Positions 1 to 8,877 of a stretch of DNA of 64,000 nucleotides are shown here, piece by piece. The stretch is from Bordetella genomosp. 1. Its GTDB lineage: Bacteria; Pseudomonadota; Gammaproteobacteria; Burkholderiales; Burkholderiaceae_B. Below the pieces are notes generated by a model that worked only from the letters and a program-made list of their open reading frames with translations, was not told the origin of the DNA and did not search any database. The translations under genes were made by a program, and so were the position numbers. Position 1 is the stretch's first letter, and every line of letters starts with the position of its first letter. The DNA is taken from positions 186,001 through 250,000 of the forward strand of contig NZ_NEVL01000007.1 in assembly GCF_002261335.1 (NCBI RefSeq), given 5' to 3'.

Positions 1-1
1 G

Positions 2-1636
2 CGCTTCACGCAGTGGGCCACGCTCAACCCGCTGACCTTCCGCAACAAGCTGCTGCTGATCGAGGCCGAACAGGCACGCCTGCGCGGCGATGCGCTGACC
101 GCGCTCGTGCGCTACGAGCAATCGGCCAACAGCGCGGCCACCGCGGGCTTCGTGCACGAAGAGGCGCTGGCCCACGAGTTCGCCACGCTGCTGTGCGAGG
201 CCCACGGCCTCGTCACGGCCGGCCGCCAGCACCTGCAGGCCGCCACCGACGCCTACCGCCGCTGGGGCGCCGACGAGAAGGAGGCACGGCTGGCGCGCGC
301 GCACCCGGTGTTCGAACGCGGCCGCCACGGCGGCGCCTCGCTGCTCGCGCATGGCGGCGGCCTCGACTGGGAGACCGGGCTGAAGGCGGCCCAGGCCCTG
401 TCCGGCGAGGTCGTGATGGACCGTCTGGTCCAGACCTTGATGAGCAACCTGATCGTGCACGCCGGCGCCGACTACGGCCTGTTGCTGCTGCTGCACGACG
501 GCACGCCGCGCATCGAGGCCGCGGGCCGCGTGGTTGACGGCAGCGTGGCCGTCACGGTCGCGCCGGCCGAGCCCACCGAACAGGCGCTGCCGTTGGCGGT
601 GCTCGACAACGTGCTGCGCACCCGCAAGACGCTGGTGCTGGCCGACGCGGCGCTCGAAGCGCCTTCGCTGTTCGGCCCGCTGGGCGCCAAGCCGCTGCGC
701 TCCGTGCTGTGCCTGCCCCTGATCCGCGGCGGCGCGCTGATCGGCGCCTGCTACCTGGAAAACAATCTCGCGCCGCGCGTGTTCGACGCGCGCCGCACCG
801 CCGGCCTGGAAGTGCTCGCGCCGCAGGTCGCGCTCAGCCTCGAAACGGCGCGGCTCTATGCGGAGCTGATCGAGCAGAACAGCCGCCGCACGCAGGCCGA
901 GGCGAGCCTGCGCAACGCGCGCGCCGAGCTGGCACGCACCTCGCATCTCACCACCATGGGCAGCCTGGCCGCATCGATCGCCCACGAGATCAACCAGCCG
1001 CTCACCGCCGTCGTGTCCTCGGTCGATGCCAGCAAGCGCTGGCTCGCGCGCGCCACGCCTGACATCGGCGAGGCGCTCGAGGGGCTGGCGCACGTCAGGC
1101 ACAACGCCATGCGCGCCGCGGACATCGTGCGCGCCCTGCGGGCGCTGGCGCGCCAGGCGCCCGCCGTGATGGCGCCGCAGCAGCCCGACGGCATCGTGCG
1201 CGAGGTCGTGGAGATGGTGCGCGAAGACATCGATGCGCGCGGCGTGCGGCTGGTGCTGGACCTGCAGGCCGGCATGGCGCGGGTCAACGCGGACCGCGTG
1301 CAGCTGCAGCAGGTCGTGCTCAATCTCGTCACCAATGCGCTCGACGCCATGGCCGACACCGCCGCCGACCAGCGCGTGCTCACCGTGTGTTCGGCGCTGC
1401 GGCCGGGCGAGGTCTGGGTCAGCGTGGCGGACCAGGGCAGCGGCATTCCGGAGGCGGTGCTGGAACGGGTCTTCGATCCGTTCTTCACCACCAAGGCCCA
1501 TGGGCTGGGCATGGGCCTGGCGATCTGCCGTTCGATGATCGAGGCGCATGGCGGCACGCTGGAGGCGGCCACGCAGGCGCCCTCGGGCGCACGCCTGCGC
1601 TTTTGCCTGCCGCTGCTGGACGCGGCGATCGGCTGA
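2..1636 (+). CDS. Sensor histidine kinase, C-terminal part (left end cut)
   Basis: The frame is open from base 2, so the N-terminus lies outside the window; 544 residues are visible. They show a helical tail of the kind that follows AAA-type ATPase modules, a GAF domain (about 165-315), a HisKA domain with phospho-acceptor His328 in AHEINQPL, and an HATPase_c domain (N box NLVTNALDAM, G1 DQGSGIPE, G2 GLGMGLAI). This fits the tail of the very large Ser/Thr-kinase/ATPase/GAF/histidine kinase proteins of proteobacteria; that full architecture is inferred. Its stop codon abuts that of the facing response regulator, its likely partner. Confidence 0.85.
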   Translation, partial: RFTQWATLNPLTFRNKLLLIEAEQARLRGDALTALVRYEQSANSAATAGFVHEEALAHEFATLLCEAHGLVTAGRQHLQAATDAYRRWGADEKEARLARAHPVFERGRHGGASLLAHGGGLDWETGLKAAQALSGEVVMDRLVQTLMSNLIVHAGADYGLLLLLHDGTPRIEAAGRVVDGSVAVTVAPAEPTEQALPLAVLDNVLRTRKTLVLADAALEAPSLFGPLGAKPLRSVLCLPLIRGGALIGACYLENNLAPRVFDARRTAGLEVLAPQVALSLETARLYAELIEQNSRRTQAEASLRNARAELARTSHLTTMGSLAASIAHEINQPLTAVVSSVDASKRWLARATPDIGEALEGLAHVRHNAMRAADIVRALRALARQAPAVMAPQQPDGIVREVVEMVREDIDARGVRLVLDLQAGMARVNADRVQLQQVVLNLVTNALDAMADTAADQRVLTVCSALRPGEVWVSVADQGSGIPEAVLERVFDPFFTTKAHGLGMGLAICRSMIEAHGGTLEAATQAPSGARLRFCLPLLDAAIG

Positions 1637-2290
1637 TCAGGCCTCGGTGTCGAGCGCGGCTTCGCAGATGCCGAGCTGCTGTGCCATCAGCACCAGGTCG
1701 GCGAAGGTGCGCGCCCGCATCTTGCGCATCGCCTGGCCGCGGTGGATCTTGACGGTGACCTCGCTGATGCCGATCTCGCCGGCGATCTGCTTGTTGAGCA
1801 GCCCGCGCACGGCCAGGCCCATCACCTCGCTCTCGCGCGGCGTGAGGGTCTGGTAATTGGCGCGGATCTCGTCGGCGCGGCGCGACTGCTGCCGGCGCAG
1901 CCGGTCTTTCTCGAGCGCGGCCGCCACGGCATCGAGCAGGTCCTGGTCGCGAAAGGGCTTGGTGAGGAAATCCTCGGCGCCGCCCTTCATGGCGGTCACG
2001 GTCATGGCGATGTCGCCATAGCCGGTCATGAAGATGATGGGCACGTGCACGCCCTGCAGGCGCAGCCGCGTCTGGAGTTCCAGTCCGCTGGGGCCGCGCA
2101 GGCGCACGTCGAGCAGCAGGCAGCTGGGCACGTCGGGCAGCGGGGCATCGAGCAACTCGGCGGCCGAGCCGTAGAGCGCAACCTGCAATCCCACGGAACG
2201 CAGCAGGCTGCCCAGCGCCGTACGCAGATCGGCATCATCGTCGACGATCAGGACCAGGGCTTCGCCGCCTTCGGCATTGGGGACACGCAC
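1637..2290 (-). CDS. FixJ/NarL-type two-component response regulator
   Basis: 217 residues. The N-terminal receiver has all key residues: the VDDDAD acidic cluster, phospho-acceptor Asp in LLLDVRL, Thr in FMTGYGD and Lys in LTKPF. The C-terminal LuxR-type helix-turn-helix reads TPRESEVMGLAVRGLLNKQI. It starts at GTG, preceded by AGGAG eight bases upstream. It is convergent with the histidine kinase and divergent from the isochorismatase-fold hydrolase gene across 427 bases, so it is a plausible regulator of that operon. It resembles TodT/StyR/FixJ proteins; the signal is unknown. Confidence 0.9.
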   Translation of the reverse strand: MRVPNAEGGEALVLIVDDDADLRTALGSLLRSVGLQVALYGSAAELLDAPLPDVPSCLLLDVRLRGPSGLELQTRLRLQGVHVPIIFMTGYGDIAMTVTAMKGGAEDFLTKPFRDQDLLDAVAAALEKDRLRRQQSRRADEIRANYQTLTPRESEVMGLAVRGLLNKQIAGEIGISEVTVKIHRGQAMRKMRARTFADLVLMAQQLGICEAALDTEA

Positions 2291-2390
2291 GCTCGGATCT
2301 CCTGCTCGCTTTCAGGTCGAAGGACCGGAGAAAACAGGTGGCCGCCGACGTGATTCGGGCAGCACCGATCCCCCTGAAAGCCGGTGCCGA

Positions 2391-2425
2391 ATTATATCTG
2401 CGACGATTGCTTGCGCACGCAATCG
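2391..2425 (-). promoter_or_regulatory. Candidate promoter and inverted-repeat operator
   Basis: On the minus strand a perfect TATAAT hexamer (2391-2396) points toward the response regulator gene. Its upstream side overlaps a perfect 7-base inverted repeat CGATTGC-N8-GCAATCG (2404-2425), where a regulator could block or assist RNA polymerase. No good -35 is seen. Apart from this the 427-base divergent gap 2291-2717 shows no gene; the promoter of the rightward operon was not identified. Confidence 0.4.
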
Positions 2426-2717
2426 AACAATCCGTTGCAGGTGCCCGATCTCATACCTTTGGATGAGCCGGCCGCCCGTGCGCAGCCGGTGCGCCCCGGC
2501 GTGCACCGGCATGGCGCATGCCGGGCAGGGCGGCCCAGGCAAGACGCGCGTCTCACGCCGCGCGCGGCGGGGTAATACCAACGAACAATGGTCCGCGCCC
2601 GCGCGCCGCTCTAGTCTCTGGCCGGGCTTGCGGACGTGCACGCGCCGCCGCCCGCCACGTGGCGCGCCCATTCGCAGCGCCGCGGGCCACTCCATTCGAC
2701 CTCCGAGGTTCCTCATC

Positions 2718-3410
2718 ATGTCCAATCCGAAACTCGAAGTACTGACCCCCCAGAACAGTCAGATCATCTTCATCGATCACCAGCCCCAGATGGCCTTCGG
2801 CGTGCAGTCGCTGGACCGCCAGACGCTGAAGAACAACGTCGTCGGCCTGGCCAAGGCCGCCAAGGTGTTCGACATCCCCACCGTCATCACGACCGTGGAA
2901 ACCGAGTCGTTCTCCGGTTATACCTATCCCGAGCTGCTCGATGTGTTCCCGGAGCAGAAAGTGCTGGAGCGCACCTCGATGAACTCGTGGGATGACCAGA
3001 AGGTGCGCGACGCGCTGGCCGCCAATGGCCGCAAGAAGGTCGTCGTGGCCGGCCTCTGGACCGAAGTCTGCAACACCACCTTCGCGCTGTGCGCGATGCT
3101 GGAAGGCGACTACGAGATCTACATGGTCACCGACGCCTCCGGCGGCACCTCGAAGGAAGCGCACGACATGGCGATCCAGCGTATGGTTCAGGCCGGCGTG
3201 GTGCCCGTGACGTGGCAGCAGGTGTTGCTGGAATGGCAACGCGACTGGGCCCGCCGCGACTCCTACGACGCCGTGATGGCCATCGCCAAGGAGCACTCCG
3301 GCGCCTACGGCATGGGCGTCGACTATGCCTACACGATGGTCCACAAGGCCAAGCAACGCACCAAGACGAACCACGAAGCGATCGCTCCGGTGGCCGCGCC
3401 GGTTCGCTGA
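2718..3410 (+). CDS. Isochorismatase-fold (YcaC-like) cysteine hydrolase
   Basis: 230 residues, the full family length. Isochorismatase-like hydrolases use an Asp-Lys-Cys triad; here Asp lies in FIDHQPQM near residue 16 and the nucleophile Cys in TEVCNTTFA near residue 117. The pattern fits the YcaC branch of unknown substrate rather than true isochorismatase. The ATG at 2718 begins the conserved protein; the frame stays open upstream but without family similarity. It is the first gene of a rightward cluster and is followed after 70 bases by an amidohydrolase, so both may act on one imported amide- or imide-like compound (inference). Confidence 0.88.
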   Translation: MSNPKLEVLTPQNSQIIFIDHQPQMAFGVQSLDRQTLKNNVVGLAKAAKVFDIPTVITTVETESFSGYTYPELLDVFPEQKVLERTSMNSWDDQKVRDALAANGRKKVVVAGLWTEVCNTTFALCAMLEGDYEIYMVTDASGGTSKEAHDMAIQRMVQAGVVPVTWQQVLLEWQRDWARRDSYDAVMAIAKEHSGAYGMGVDYAYTMVHKAKQRTKTNHEAIAPVAAPVR

Positions 3411-3480
3411 ACCCCGCGCCGCCCCGACGCTGAAACACCGCCGCGCCCTCCGGGGCGCGGTGGCACGCCCGGAGAACCTC

Positions 3481-5343
3481 ATGACACAGACCACCCCCGA
3501 CCTCATCCTGATCAACGGCAAGTTCGCCACCCTGGACCGCCAGAATCCGCAGGCCAGCGCCGTGGCGATCCAGGATGGCCGTTTCAGCGCCGTGGGCGAA
3601 CGCGACGACATCATGCGCACCGCCGGCCCGGCCACGCGCGTGGTCGATCTGCAGGGACGCCGCGCGATTCCCGGCCTGATCGACAGCCACATGCACATCA
3701 TCCGTGGCGGCCTGAACTACAACCTCGAACTGCGCTGGGACGGCGTGCGCTCGCTGGCCGACGCCATGCGCATGCTCAAGGAGCAGGCCGACCGCACGCC
3801 CGCGCCGCAATGGGTGCGCGTGGTGGGCGGGTTCACCGAGCACCAGTTCGCCGAGAAGCGGCTGCCCACCATCGAAGAGCTGAACGCCGCCGCGCCCGAC
3901 ACGCCGGTGTTCATCCTGCATCTGTATGACCGCGCCCTGCTCAACGGCGCCGCGCTGCGCGCCGTGGGCTACACCAAGGACACGCCGAACCCCGCGGGCG
4001 GCGAGATCATCCGCGACAGCGCCGGCAATCCCACCGGCCTGCTGCTGGCCAAGCCGAACGCCACCATTCTGTATTCCACGCTGGCCAAGGGCCCCAAGCT
4101 GCCGGCCGAATACCAGAAGAACTCGACGCGCCACTTCATGCGCGAGGTCAACCGGCTCGGCGTGACTGGCGTGATCGACGCCGGCGGCGGCTTCCAGAAC
4201 TATCCCGACGACTACCAGGTCATCGAAGAACTGCACAAGGAAGGCCAGCTCACGGTGCGCCTGGCCTACAACCTGTTCACCCAGAAGCCCAAGGAAGAGC
4301 TGCAGGACTTCAAGAACTGGTCCAACACGGTCCAGCCCGGCCAGGGCGATGACCTCTACCGCCACAACGGCGCCGGCGAGATGCTGGTCTACACCGCCGC
4401 CGACTTCGAGGACTTCCGCGTCGAACGCCCCGAGATGGCACCGTCGATGGAAGCCGATCTCGAACCCGTGGTGCGCCTGCTGGCCGAGAAGCGCTGGCCG
4501 TGGCGCCTGCACGCGACCTATGACGAGACCATCTCGCGCGCGCTCGACGTGTACGAGAAGGTGGCGCGCGACGTGCCGTTCGAGGGCCTGAACTGGTTCT
4601 TCGATCACGCCGAAACCATCACCGACCGCAACATCGACCGCATCGCCGCGCTGGGCGGCGGCATCGCCGTGCAGCATCGCATGGCCTATCAGGGCGAGTA
4701 TTTCGTGGAGCGCTACGGCTCGCGCGCGGCCGAGGCCACGCCGCCGATCAAGCGCATGCTCGAGCGCGGCGTGAAGGTCGGCGCCGGCACCGACGCCACC
4801 CGCGTGGCCTCCTACAACCCGTGGGTCTCGCTCTACTGGCTCACCACCGGCAAGACCGTGGGCGGCATGTCGCTCTATCCGCAGGCCAACGTGCTCGACC
4901 GCGACACGGCCCTGCGCCTGTGGACCGAGGCCAACACCTGGTTCTCGACCGAAGTGGGCAAGAAGGGCCAGATCAAGATCGGCCAGCTGGCCGACCTGGC
5001 CGTGCTCTCGGCCGACTACTTCAGCGTGCCCGGCGACGAGATCCAGGACATCACGTCGGTGCTGACCGTGCTGGGCGGCACCGTGGTGCACGGCAGCGAC
5101 GAGTTCCGCGACCTCGCCCCCGAGCTGCCGCCGGCCATGCCCGACTGGTCGCCCGCGCGCCATCACGGCGGCTACGCGCCCCGGCCGCAACTGGCCACGC
5201 GCGGCGCGGCGATGAAGTCGCTGTGCGCATGCAGCACCCGCTGCGGCGTGCACGGCCACGCGCACGCGTGGGGCAACGAGGCGCCGGTCTCCGACCAGAA
5301 CAGCTTCTGGGGCGCCCTGGGCTGCTCCTGCTGGGCGTTCTGA
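3481..5343 (+). CDS. YtcJ-type amidohydrolase with Cys/His-rich tail
   Basis: 620 residues with a GGAG ribosome site in front of the ATG. The N-terminal part has the composite beta-sandwich and the metal-binding motif DSHMH of the amidohydrolase 3 family; further motifs are FDHAETI, AVQHRM and GAGTDATR. The family hydrolyses C-N bonds of varied amides, formamides and cyclic substrates; the substrate here is unknown. The last 45 residues are unusual, with CACSTRCGVHGHAHAW and then GCSCWAF, a possible extra metal site. It lies between the isochorismatase-fold hydrolase and a DoxX protein whose start follows two bases after its stop. Confidence 0.88.
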   Translation: MTQTTPDLILINGKFATLDRQNPQASAVAIQDGRFSAVGERDDIMRTAGPATRVVDLQGRRAIPGLIDSHMHIIRGGLNYNLELRWDGVRSLADAMRMLKEQADRTPAPQWVRVVGGFTEHQFAEKRLPTIEELNAAAPDTPVFILHLYDRALLNGAALRAVGYTKDTPNPAGGEIIRDSAGNPTGLLLAKPNATILYSTLAKGPKLPAEYQKNSTRHFMREVNRLGVTGVIDAGGGFQNYPDDYQVIEELHKEGQLTVRLAYNLFTQKPKEELQDFKNWSNTVQPGQGDDLYRHNGAGEMLVYTAADFEDFRVERPEMAPSMEADLEPVVRLLAEKRWPWRLHATYDETISRALDVYEKVARDVPFEGLNWFFDHAETITDRNIDRIAALGGGIAVQHRMAYQGEYFVERYGSRAAEATPPIKRMLERGVKVGAGTDATRVASYNPWVSLYWLTTGKTVGGMSLYPQANVLDRDTALRLWTEANTWFSTEVGKKGQIKIGQLADLAVLSADYFSVPGDEIQDITSVLTVLGGTVVHGSDEFRDLAPELPPAMPDWSPARHHGGYAPRPQLATRGAAMKSLCACSTRCGVHGHAHAWGNEAPVSDQNSFWGALGCSCWAF

Positions 5344-5345
5344 TC

Positions 5346-5780
5346 GTGGCGGCCCCCTTGTCCCACCCGGCACGCGGGGCCAGCCTGCCACGGCTGGCGC
5401 TGTTGCTGCTGTGCGCCGCCTACATCCAGGGCGGGCTGGTCAAGCTGTTCGACTTCGGCGGCGCCGTGGCCGAGATGCAGCACTTCGGCCTGCCGCTGCC
5501 CGCCGTGGCCGCGGCGCTCACCATCGTGCTCGAACTGGGCGCCCCCGCGCTCATCGTCTGGGGCCGCCAGCGCTGGCTCGGCGCGCTCGCGCTGGCCGGC
5601 TTCACGCTGGCCGCCACCTTCATGGCGAATCGCTTCTGGGAGGCCCCCGCCGAGGCGCGCTTCATGATGACCAATGCGTTCTTCGAGCACATTGGCCTGG
5701 TCGGCGCGCTGCTGCTGGTGGCCTGGCTCGACCTGCGCGCGCGTCGCGCCCGCAATGACTGGCGCACAGTCCATGCCTGA
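5346..5780 (+). CDS. DoxX-like inner-membrane protein
   Basis: About 144 residues with four hydrophobic helices, including RLALLLLCAAYIQGGLVKLF and a second near LTIVLELGAPALIVWG, as in the DoxX family of quinone- or redox-linked membrane proteins. The best start is GTG at 5346, two bases after the amidohydrolase stop; there is no convincing ribosome site, so translational coupling is likely. The next in-frame ATG lies inside the protein. Its role in the cluster is unknown; a redox or detoxification function is the usual guess for the family. Confidence 0.75.
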   Translation: MAAPLSHPARGASLPRLALLLLCAAYIQGGLVKLFDFGGAVAEMQHFGLPLPAVAAALTIVLELGAPALIVWGRQRWLGALALAGFTLAATFMANRFWEAPAEARFMMTNAFFEHIGLVGALLLVAWLDLRARRARNDWRTVHA

Positions 5781-5803
5781 GCGCCTCCTCTCCTTTCCGT
5801 TGT

Positions 5804-5817
5804 TTGCGCGCGCAACC
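5804..5817. repeat. TTGCGCGCGCAACC palindromic repeat, copy 1
   Basis: TTGCGCGCGCAA is a perfect 12-base palindrome followed by CC. The same 14 bases occur at 15567 and 30555, in each case between genes. This copy lies between the DoxX and XapX genes. It could be a regulator site or part of a dispersed stem-loop element. Confidence 0.5.
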
Positions 5818-5885
5818 ATTGCGCCGCAGCGCGGCGCCGCGCGCGCCGCCAACCCCGCATAACGACACTTTCCGTCGAGGCTGTC

Positions 5886-6164
5886 ATGAAGATCTATCTC
5901 GTTTCCCTGGGTGCCGGCGTGCTGGTCGGCGTCATCTACGCGCTCATGCAGGTGCGCTCGCCCGCGCCGCCGGCCGTGGCCCTGCTGGGGCTGCTGGGCA
6001 TGCTGGTCGGCGAACAGGTGGTGCCGCCGGTCAAGCGCTGGATCGCCGGCGAACCGGTCACCATCTCCTGGTTCCATTCCGAATGCGTGCCCAAGATCAC
6101 CGGCACGCCGCCCAAACCGCTGGCCGCGGCGCCCGCGCGCAAGGAAGACGGCCCGGCGGCCTGA
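5886..6164 (+). CDS. XapX domain (DUF1427) small membrane protein
   Basis: 92 residues. The N-terminal half, MKIYLVSLGAGVLVGVIY followed by SPAPPAVALLGLLGMLVGEQ in two segments, matches the XapX/DUF1427 family, which has two hydrophobic helices and no known function. The tail is polar and Ala/Pro/Lys-rich. It lies 105 bases after the DoxX gene and in the same direction, so it probably closes the hydrolase cluster. XapX proteins are often found beside isochorismatase-like or amidohydrolase genes (recalled, not checked here). Confidence 0.8.
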   Translation: MKIYLVSLGAGVLVGVIYALMQVRSPAPPAVALLGLLGMLVGEQVVPPVKRWIAGEPVTISWFHSECVPKITGTPPKPLAAAPARKEDGPAA

Positions 6165-6293
6165 GCGCGCCTGCTGGCGTCGCGACGAGGCGGCACGGGC
6201 CCGCCCTCGTGGCCGCGAACGCCGCGCGCGGGGCGCTACGGAGCCCGCGCCGGCATGCTAGATTGAGCGGATCCGCCCTCGCCTCGCCCGCCC

Positions 6294-7508
6294 ATGGATC
6301 CGATGATCGCGGCGGCCGCCCGCGCCCTCGCCGGCGGCGCACCGCTCGACGCGCTCAATCATCTCGCTGCCCGTGACGACGCGCCCGCGCTCGCCCTGCG
6401 CGGCAGCGCGCTGGCGCAGATCGGCGAGCTGGAGCACGCGCGCCGCCTGCTGCAGCGCGCGGCCAAGGCCAGCCACGCCGACAGCCCGGAACGCGCGCGC
6501 TGCGTCGTCGCGCTCGCCGACGTCGCACTGGCCGCGCGCCACCTCGATCACGACACCACCACGCTGGCCGCGGCCTGCGAGGTGCTCGCGCGCCACGGCG
6601 ACATGCTCAATGCGGTTCACGGCCGCCTGCTGGCCGCGCGCCGGCTCACGCTGATCGGCCGCGCCGACGCCGCCCGCCAGATCCTGGACGCGCTCGATAC
6701 GGCGCGCCTGCCGCCCGCCTGGCGCGCGATGCGTTCGCTGGTGCGGGCCGAGCTGGCGCTGCGCGCCTTCGAGCCCGCCCTCACCGAGCGCGCGCTAGAC
6801 CAGGCGCGCCACGACGCGCATGCCGCCGGCATCGCCACGCTGACGCGCGAAATCGAGGCGGCGAGGCGCCTGCTCGCGCTGCCCATGGCGCTGCTGCGCG
6901 ACGGCGCCGCACCGCGGCCGGTCACGCTGGCGCAACTGGTGCAGGTGCGGCAGGGCCGCTGGCTGGTCGACGCGTGCCGACTGGCGGTGCACTCCCGCGA
7001 CACCACGGTTGCGCTCGCAACCCGCCCGGTCCTGTTCACGCTGGTGCGCACGCTCGCCGAGGCCTGGCCCGCCGTCGTGCCGCGCGAGGCCCTGATCCAG
7101 CGTGCCTTCCGCATCCGCGACGCCGACGACACGCTGCGTGCCCGCCTGCGCGTCGAGCTCGGCCGCCTGCGCCCCCTGCTGCCCGGCGCGGCGCGCATCG
7201 AGGCCAGCGGCGCGGGCTACGCGTTGCGTCTCGCGCCGGCGCAGCGCGCCGCCGTGCTGACCTGGCCCGGCAACGAGCGCCATGGCGCGGTGCAGGCCCT
7301 GCTCGCCGACGGCCAGGCCTGGTCCAGCTCCGCGCTCGCCCTGGCGCTGTCCACCAGCCAGCGCAGCGTGCAGCGCGCGCTCGACGCGCTCGCGGCCGAA
7401 GGCCTGGCGCTCCCCTATGGCCGGGGCCGGACGCGACGCTGGCGCATCGCGCCGCTGCCCGGCTTCGCGCCACGCTTGTTACTCCCGCCGGTGACGCCGC
7501 CGCAATAG
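6294..7508 (+). CDS. Predicted regulator: TPR-like helices plus two winged helices
   Basis: 404 residues. The first 200 form Ala/Leu-rich helical pairs resembling tetratricopeptide repeats. Residues 230-325 resemble an OmpR-type winged helix (ATRPVLFTLVRTLAEAWPAV, later IEASGAGYALRL). A second short winged helix follows (SSALALALSTSQRSVQRALD). No receiver, signal peptide or membrane segment is seen, so it should be a cytoplasmic DNA-binding protein. It is followed within 35 bases by a beta-propeller gene, which it probably controls. I do not recognise a named family; the domain reading is by eye. Confidence 0.6.
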   Translation: MDPMIAAAARALAGGAPLDALNHLAARDDAPALALRGSALAQIGELEHARRLLQRAAKASHADSPERARCVVALADVALAARHLDHDTTTLAAACEVLARHGDMLNAVHGRLLAARRLTLIGRADAARQILDALDTARLPPAWRAMRSLVRAELALRAFEPALTERALDQARHDAHAAGIATLTREIEAARRLLALPMALLRDGAAPRPVTLAQLVQVRQGRWLVDACRLAVHSRDTTVALATRPVLFTLVRTLAEAWPAVVPREALIQRAFRIRDADDTLRARLRVELGRLRPLLPGAARIEASGAGYALRLAPAQRAAVLTWPGNERHGAVQALLADGQAWSSSALALALSTSQRSVQRALDALAAEGLALPYGRGRTRRWRIAPLPGFAPRLLLPPVTPPQ

Positions 7509-7541
7509 GATGGCGCCATGAACCCCACGAACGGAGGCATC

Positions 7542-8186
7542 ATGACCACCCCGCAACGGCAGTCCCCCGCGCAGATCCTGCGTGAATATCGCTTTCCCGA
7601 GGTGCCCGGCGTGCACGGCGTCACCCACGACGGCCACCACGTCTGGTTCGCCGCCGACGACGGCCTGCGCGCCTTCGACCCCGGCAGCGGCCGGCAGGTG
7701 CGCCACCTGGACCTGCCCGCCGACGCCGGCACGGCCTTCGACGGCAAGCACCTCTACCAGATCGCCGGCGACCGCATCCAGAAGATCGCGCTCGACAGCG
7801 GCGAGGTCGTCGGCTCCGTGCCCGCGCCCGGCGACGGCCAGAACTCCGGCATGGCCTGGGCCGAGGGCTTTCTCTGGATCGGCCGCTACCACGAAGACCG
7901 CATCCTGCAGGTCCGGCCCGACACCGGCGAGGTGCTGCGCAGCCTGCCCTCCACCCGCCACGTCACCGGCGTGAGCTGGGTCGACGGCGAGCTCTGGCAC
8001 GGCACCTGGCAGGACGACGCCAGCGACCTGCGCCGCATCGACCCGCGCGACGGCCAGGTCCTGTGCGTGCTCGACATGCCCCCCGGCACCGGCGTCTCCG
8101 GCCTCGAGTCGGATGGCGCGGACACCTTCTATTGCGGCGGCGGCGACGAGGGCCTGGTGCGCGCGGTGCGCCGCCCGCGCGGCTGA
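7542..8186 (+). CDS. Beta-propeller protein (glutamine cyclotransferase/SMP-30-like)
   Basis: 214 residues built of repeated blades, seen as HHVWFAADDGLRAFDP, KHLYQIAGDRIQKIALD, GFLWIGRYHEDRILQV and GELWHGTWQ. The fold resembles the glutaminyl cyclotransferase, virginiamycin B lyase and SMP-30 group; no catalytic site can be assigned. No signal peptide, so cytoplasmic. GGAGG five bases before the ATG at 7542 decides the start over an upstream ATG at 7518. It forms an operon with the preceding regulator and may act as its sensor or effector (inference). Confidence 0.7.
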   Translation: MTTPQRQSPAQILREYRFPEVPGVHGVTHDGHHVWFAADDGLRAFDPGSGRQVRHLDLPADAGTAFDGKHLYQIAGDRIQKIALDSGEVVGSVPAPGDGQNSGMAWAEGFLWIGRYHEDRILQVRPDTGEVLRSLPSTRHVTGVSWVDGELWHGTWQDDASDLRRIDPRDGQVLCVLDMPPGTGVSGLESDGADTFYCGGGDEGLVRAVRRPRG

Positions 8187-8207
8187 CCGCAGTCCGACCG
8201 CCCAACG

Positions 8208-8245
8208 AAAAGCCCGGCCCTCTTGCGAGAGGCCGGGCTTCGGCT
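8208..8245. terminator. Bidirectional terminator between beta-propeller gene and ssb
   Basis: A perfect 10-base stem AAGCCCGGCC/GGCCGGGCTT is flanked by A-rich sequence on the left and CGGCTTT on the right. It lies between the converging beta-propeller and ssb genes and can end both transcripts. Confidence 0.8.
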
Positions 8246-8267
8246 TTGTGCCGGAGGCAGGCAGCGA

Positions 8268-8774
8268 TCAGAACGGAATATCGTCGTCCATGTCGGCCAG
8301 GTTGGCGCCGGCGGGAGCCGGGGCCGGGCGCGATTGCTGCTGGGCCGGGCGCTGGGGCGCCGGGGCGCGCTGCTGGCGCTGCTGCGGGGCCTCGTCGTAG
8401 CCGCCGCCACCGCCGTAGCTGCTGTCGCCGCCGCCTTCGCGGCCGCCGAGCATCTGCATCTGGTCGGCGACGATTTCGGTGCTGTAGCGGTCAGCGCCGG
8501 TGTCCTTGTCTTGCCACTTGCGGGTCTTGAGGCGGCCTTCGATGTAGACCGAGCGGCCCTTCTTCAGGTATTCGCCGGCGATTTCGGCCAGGCGGTTGTA
8601 CATGACGACGCGGTGCCATTCGGTTTCTTCGCGGCGCTCGCCGCTCGCCTTGTCTTTCCACTGGCTGGTGGTGGCGATCGAGACGTTGCAGATGGCGGCG
8701 CCATCCGGGCTGTAGCGCACCTCGGGGTCGCGCCCCAGGTTGCCGACGAGAATCACTTTATTGACCGATGCCAT
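8268..8774 (-). CDS. ssb: Single-stranded DNA-binding protein
   Basis: 168 residues. The OB fold (1-110) begins [20 protein letters not shown]; a Gly/Gln/Pro-rich linker follows, and the acidic tip DMDDDIPF, which recruits partner proteins, ends it. SSB coats single-stranded DNA in replication, repair and recombination as a tetramer. The start at MASVNK is fixed by homology and by GAGGGA just upstream. Its position next to an MFS gene and the divergent uvrA is a common betaproteobacterial arrangement. Confidence 0.97.
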   Translation of the reverse strand: MASVNKVILVGNLGRDPEVRYSPDGAAICNVSIATTSQWKDKASGERREETEWHRVVMYNRLAEIAGEYLKKGRSVYIEGRLKTRKWQDKDTGADRYSTEIVADQMQMLGGREGGGDSSYGGGGGYDEAPQQRQQRAPAPQRPAQQQSRPAPAPAGANLADMDDDIPF

Positions 8775-8877
8775 GACCGATGTCCCTCTATGGTTGTGTG
8801 CTCCCCGCCCCGCCCCCGGAGGACGGCACCGGCGGCGCACAACGGTAAATGCTGAATGGGTCAGGCCTCAACGAACA

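Noticed and set aside
3127-5391. Long minus-strand open frame across the amidohydrolase
   Set aside because: Antisense shadow of a well-supported gene, with no recognisable domain.
7007-7022. GGTTGCGCTCGCAACC as another copy of the intergenic palindrome
   Set aside because: It lies inside a gene, differs at the centre and may reflect codon choice; not counted as a copy.
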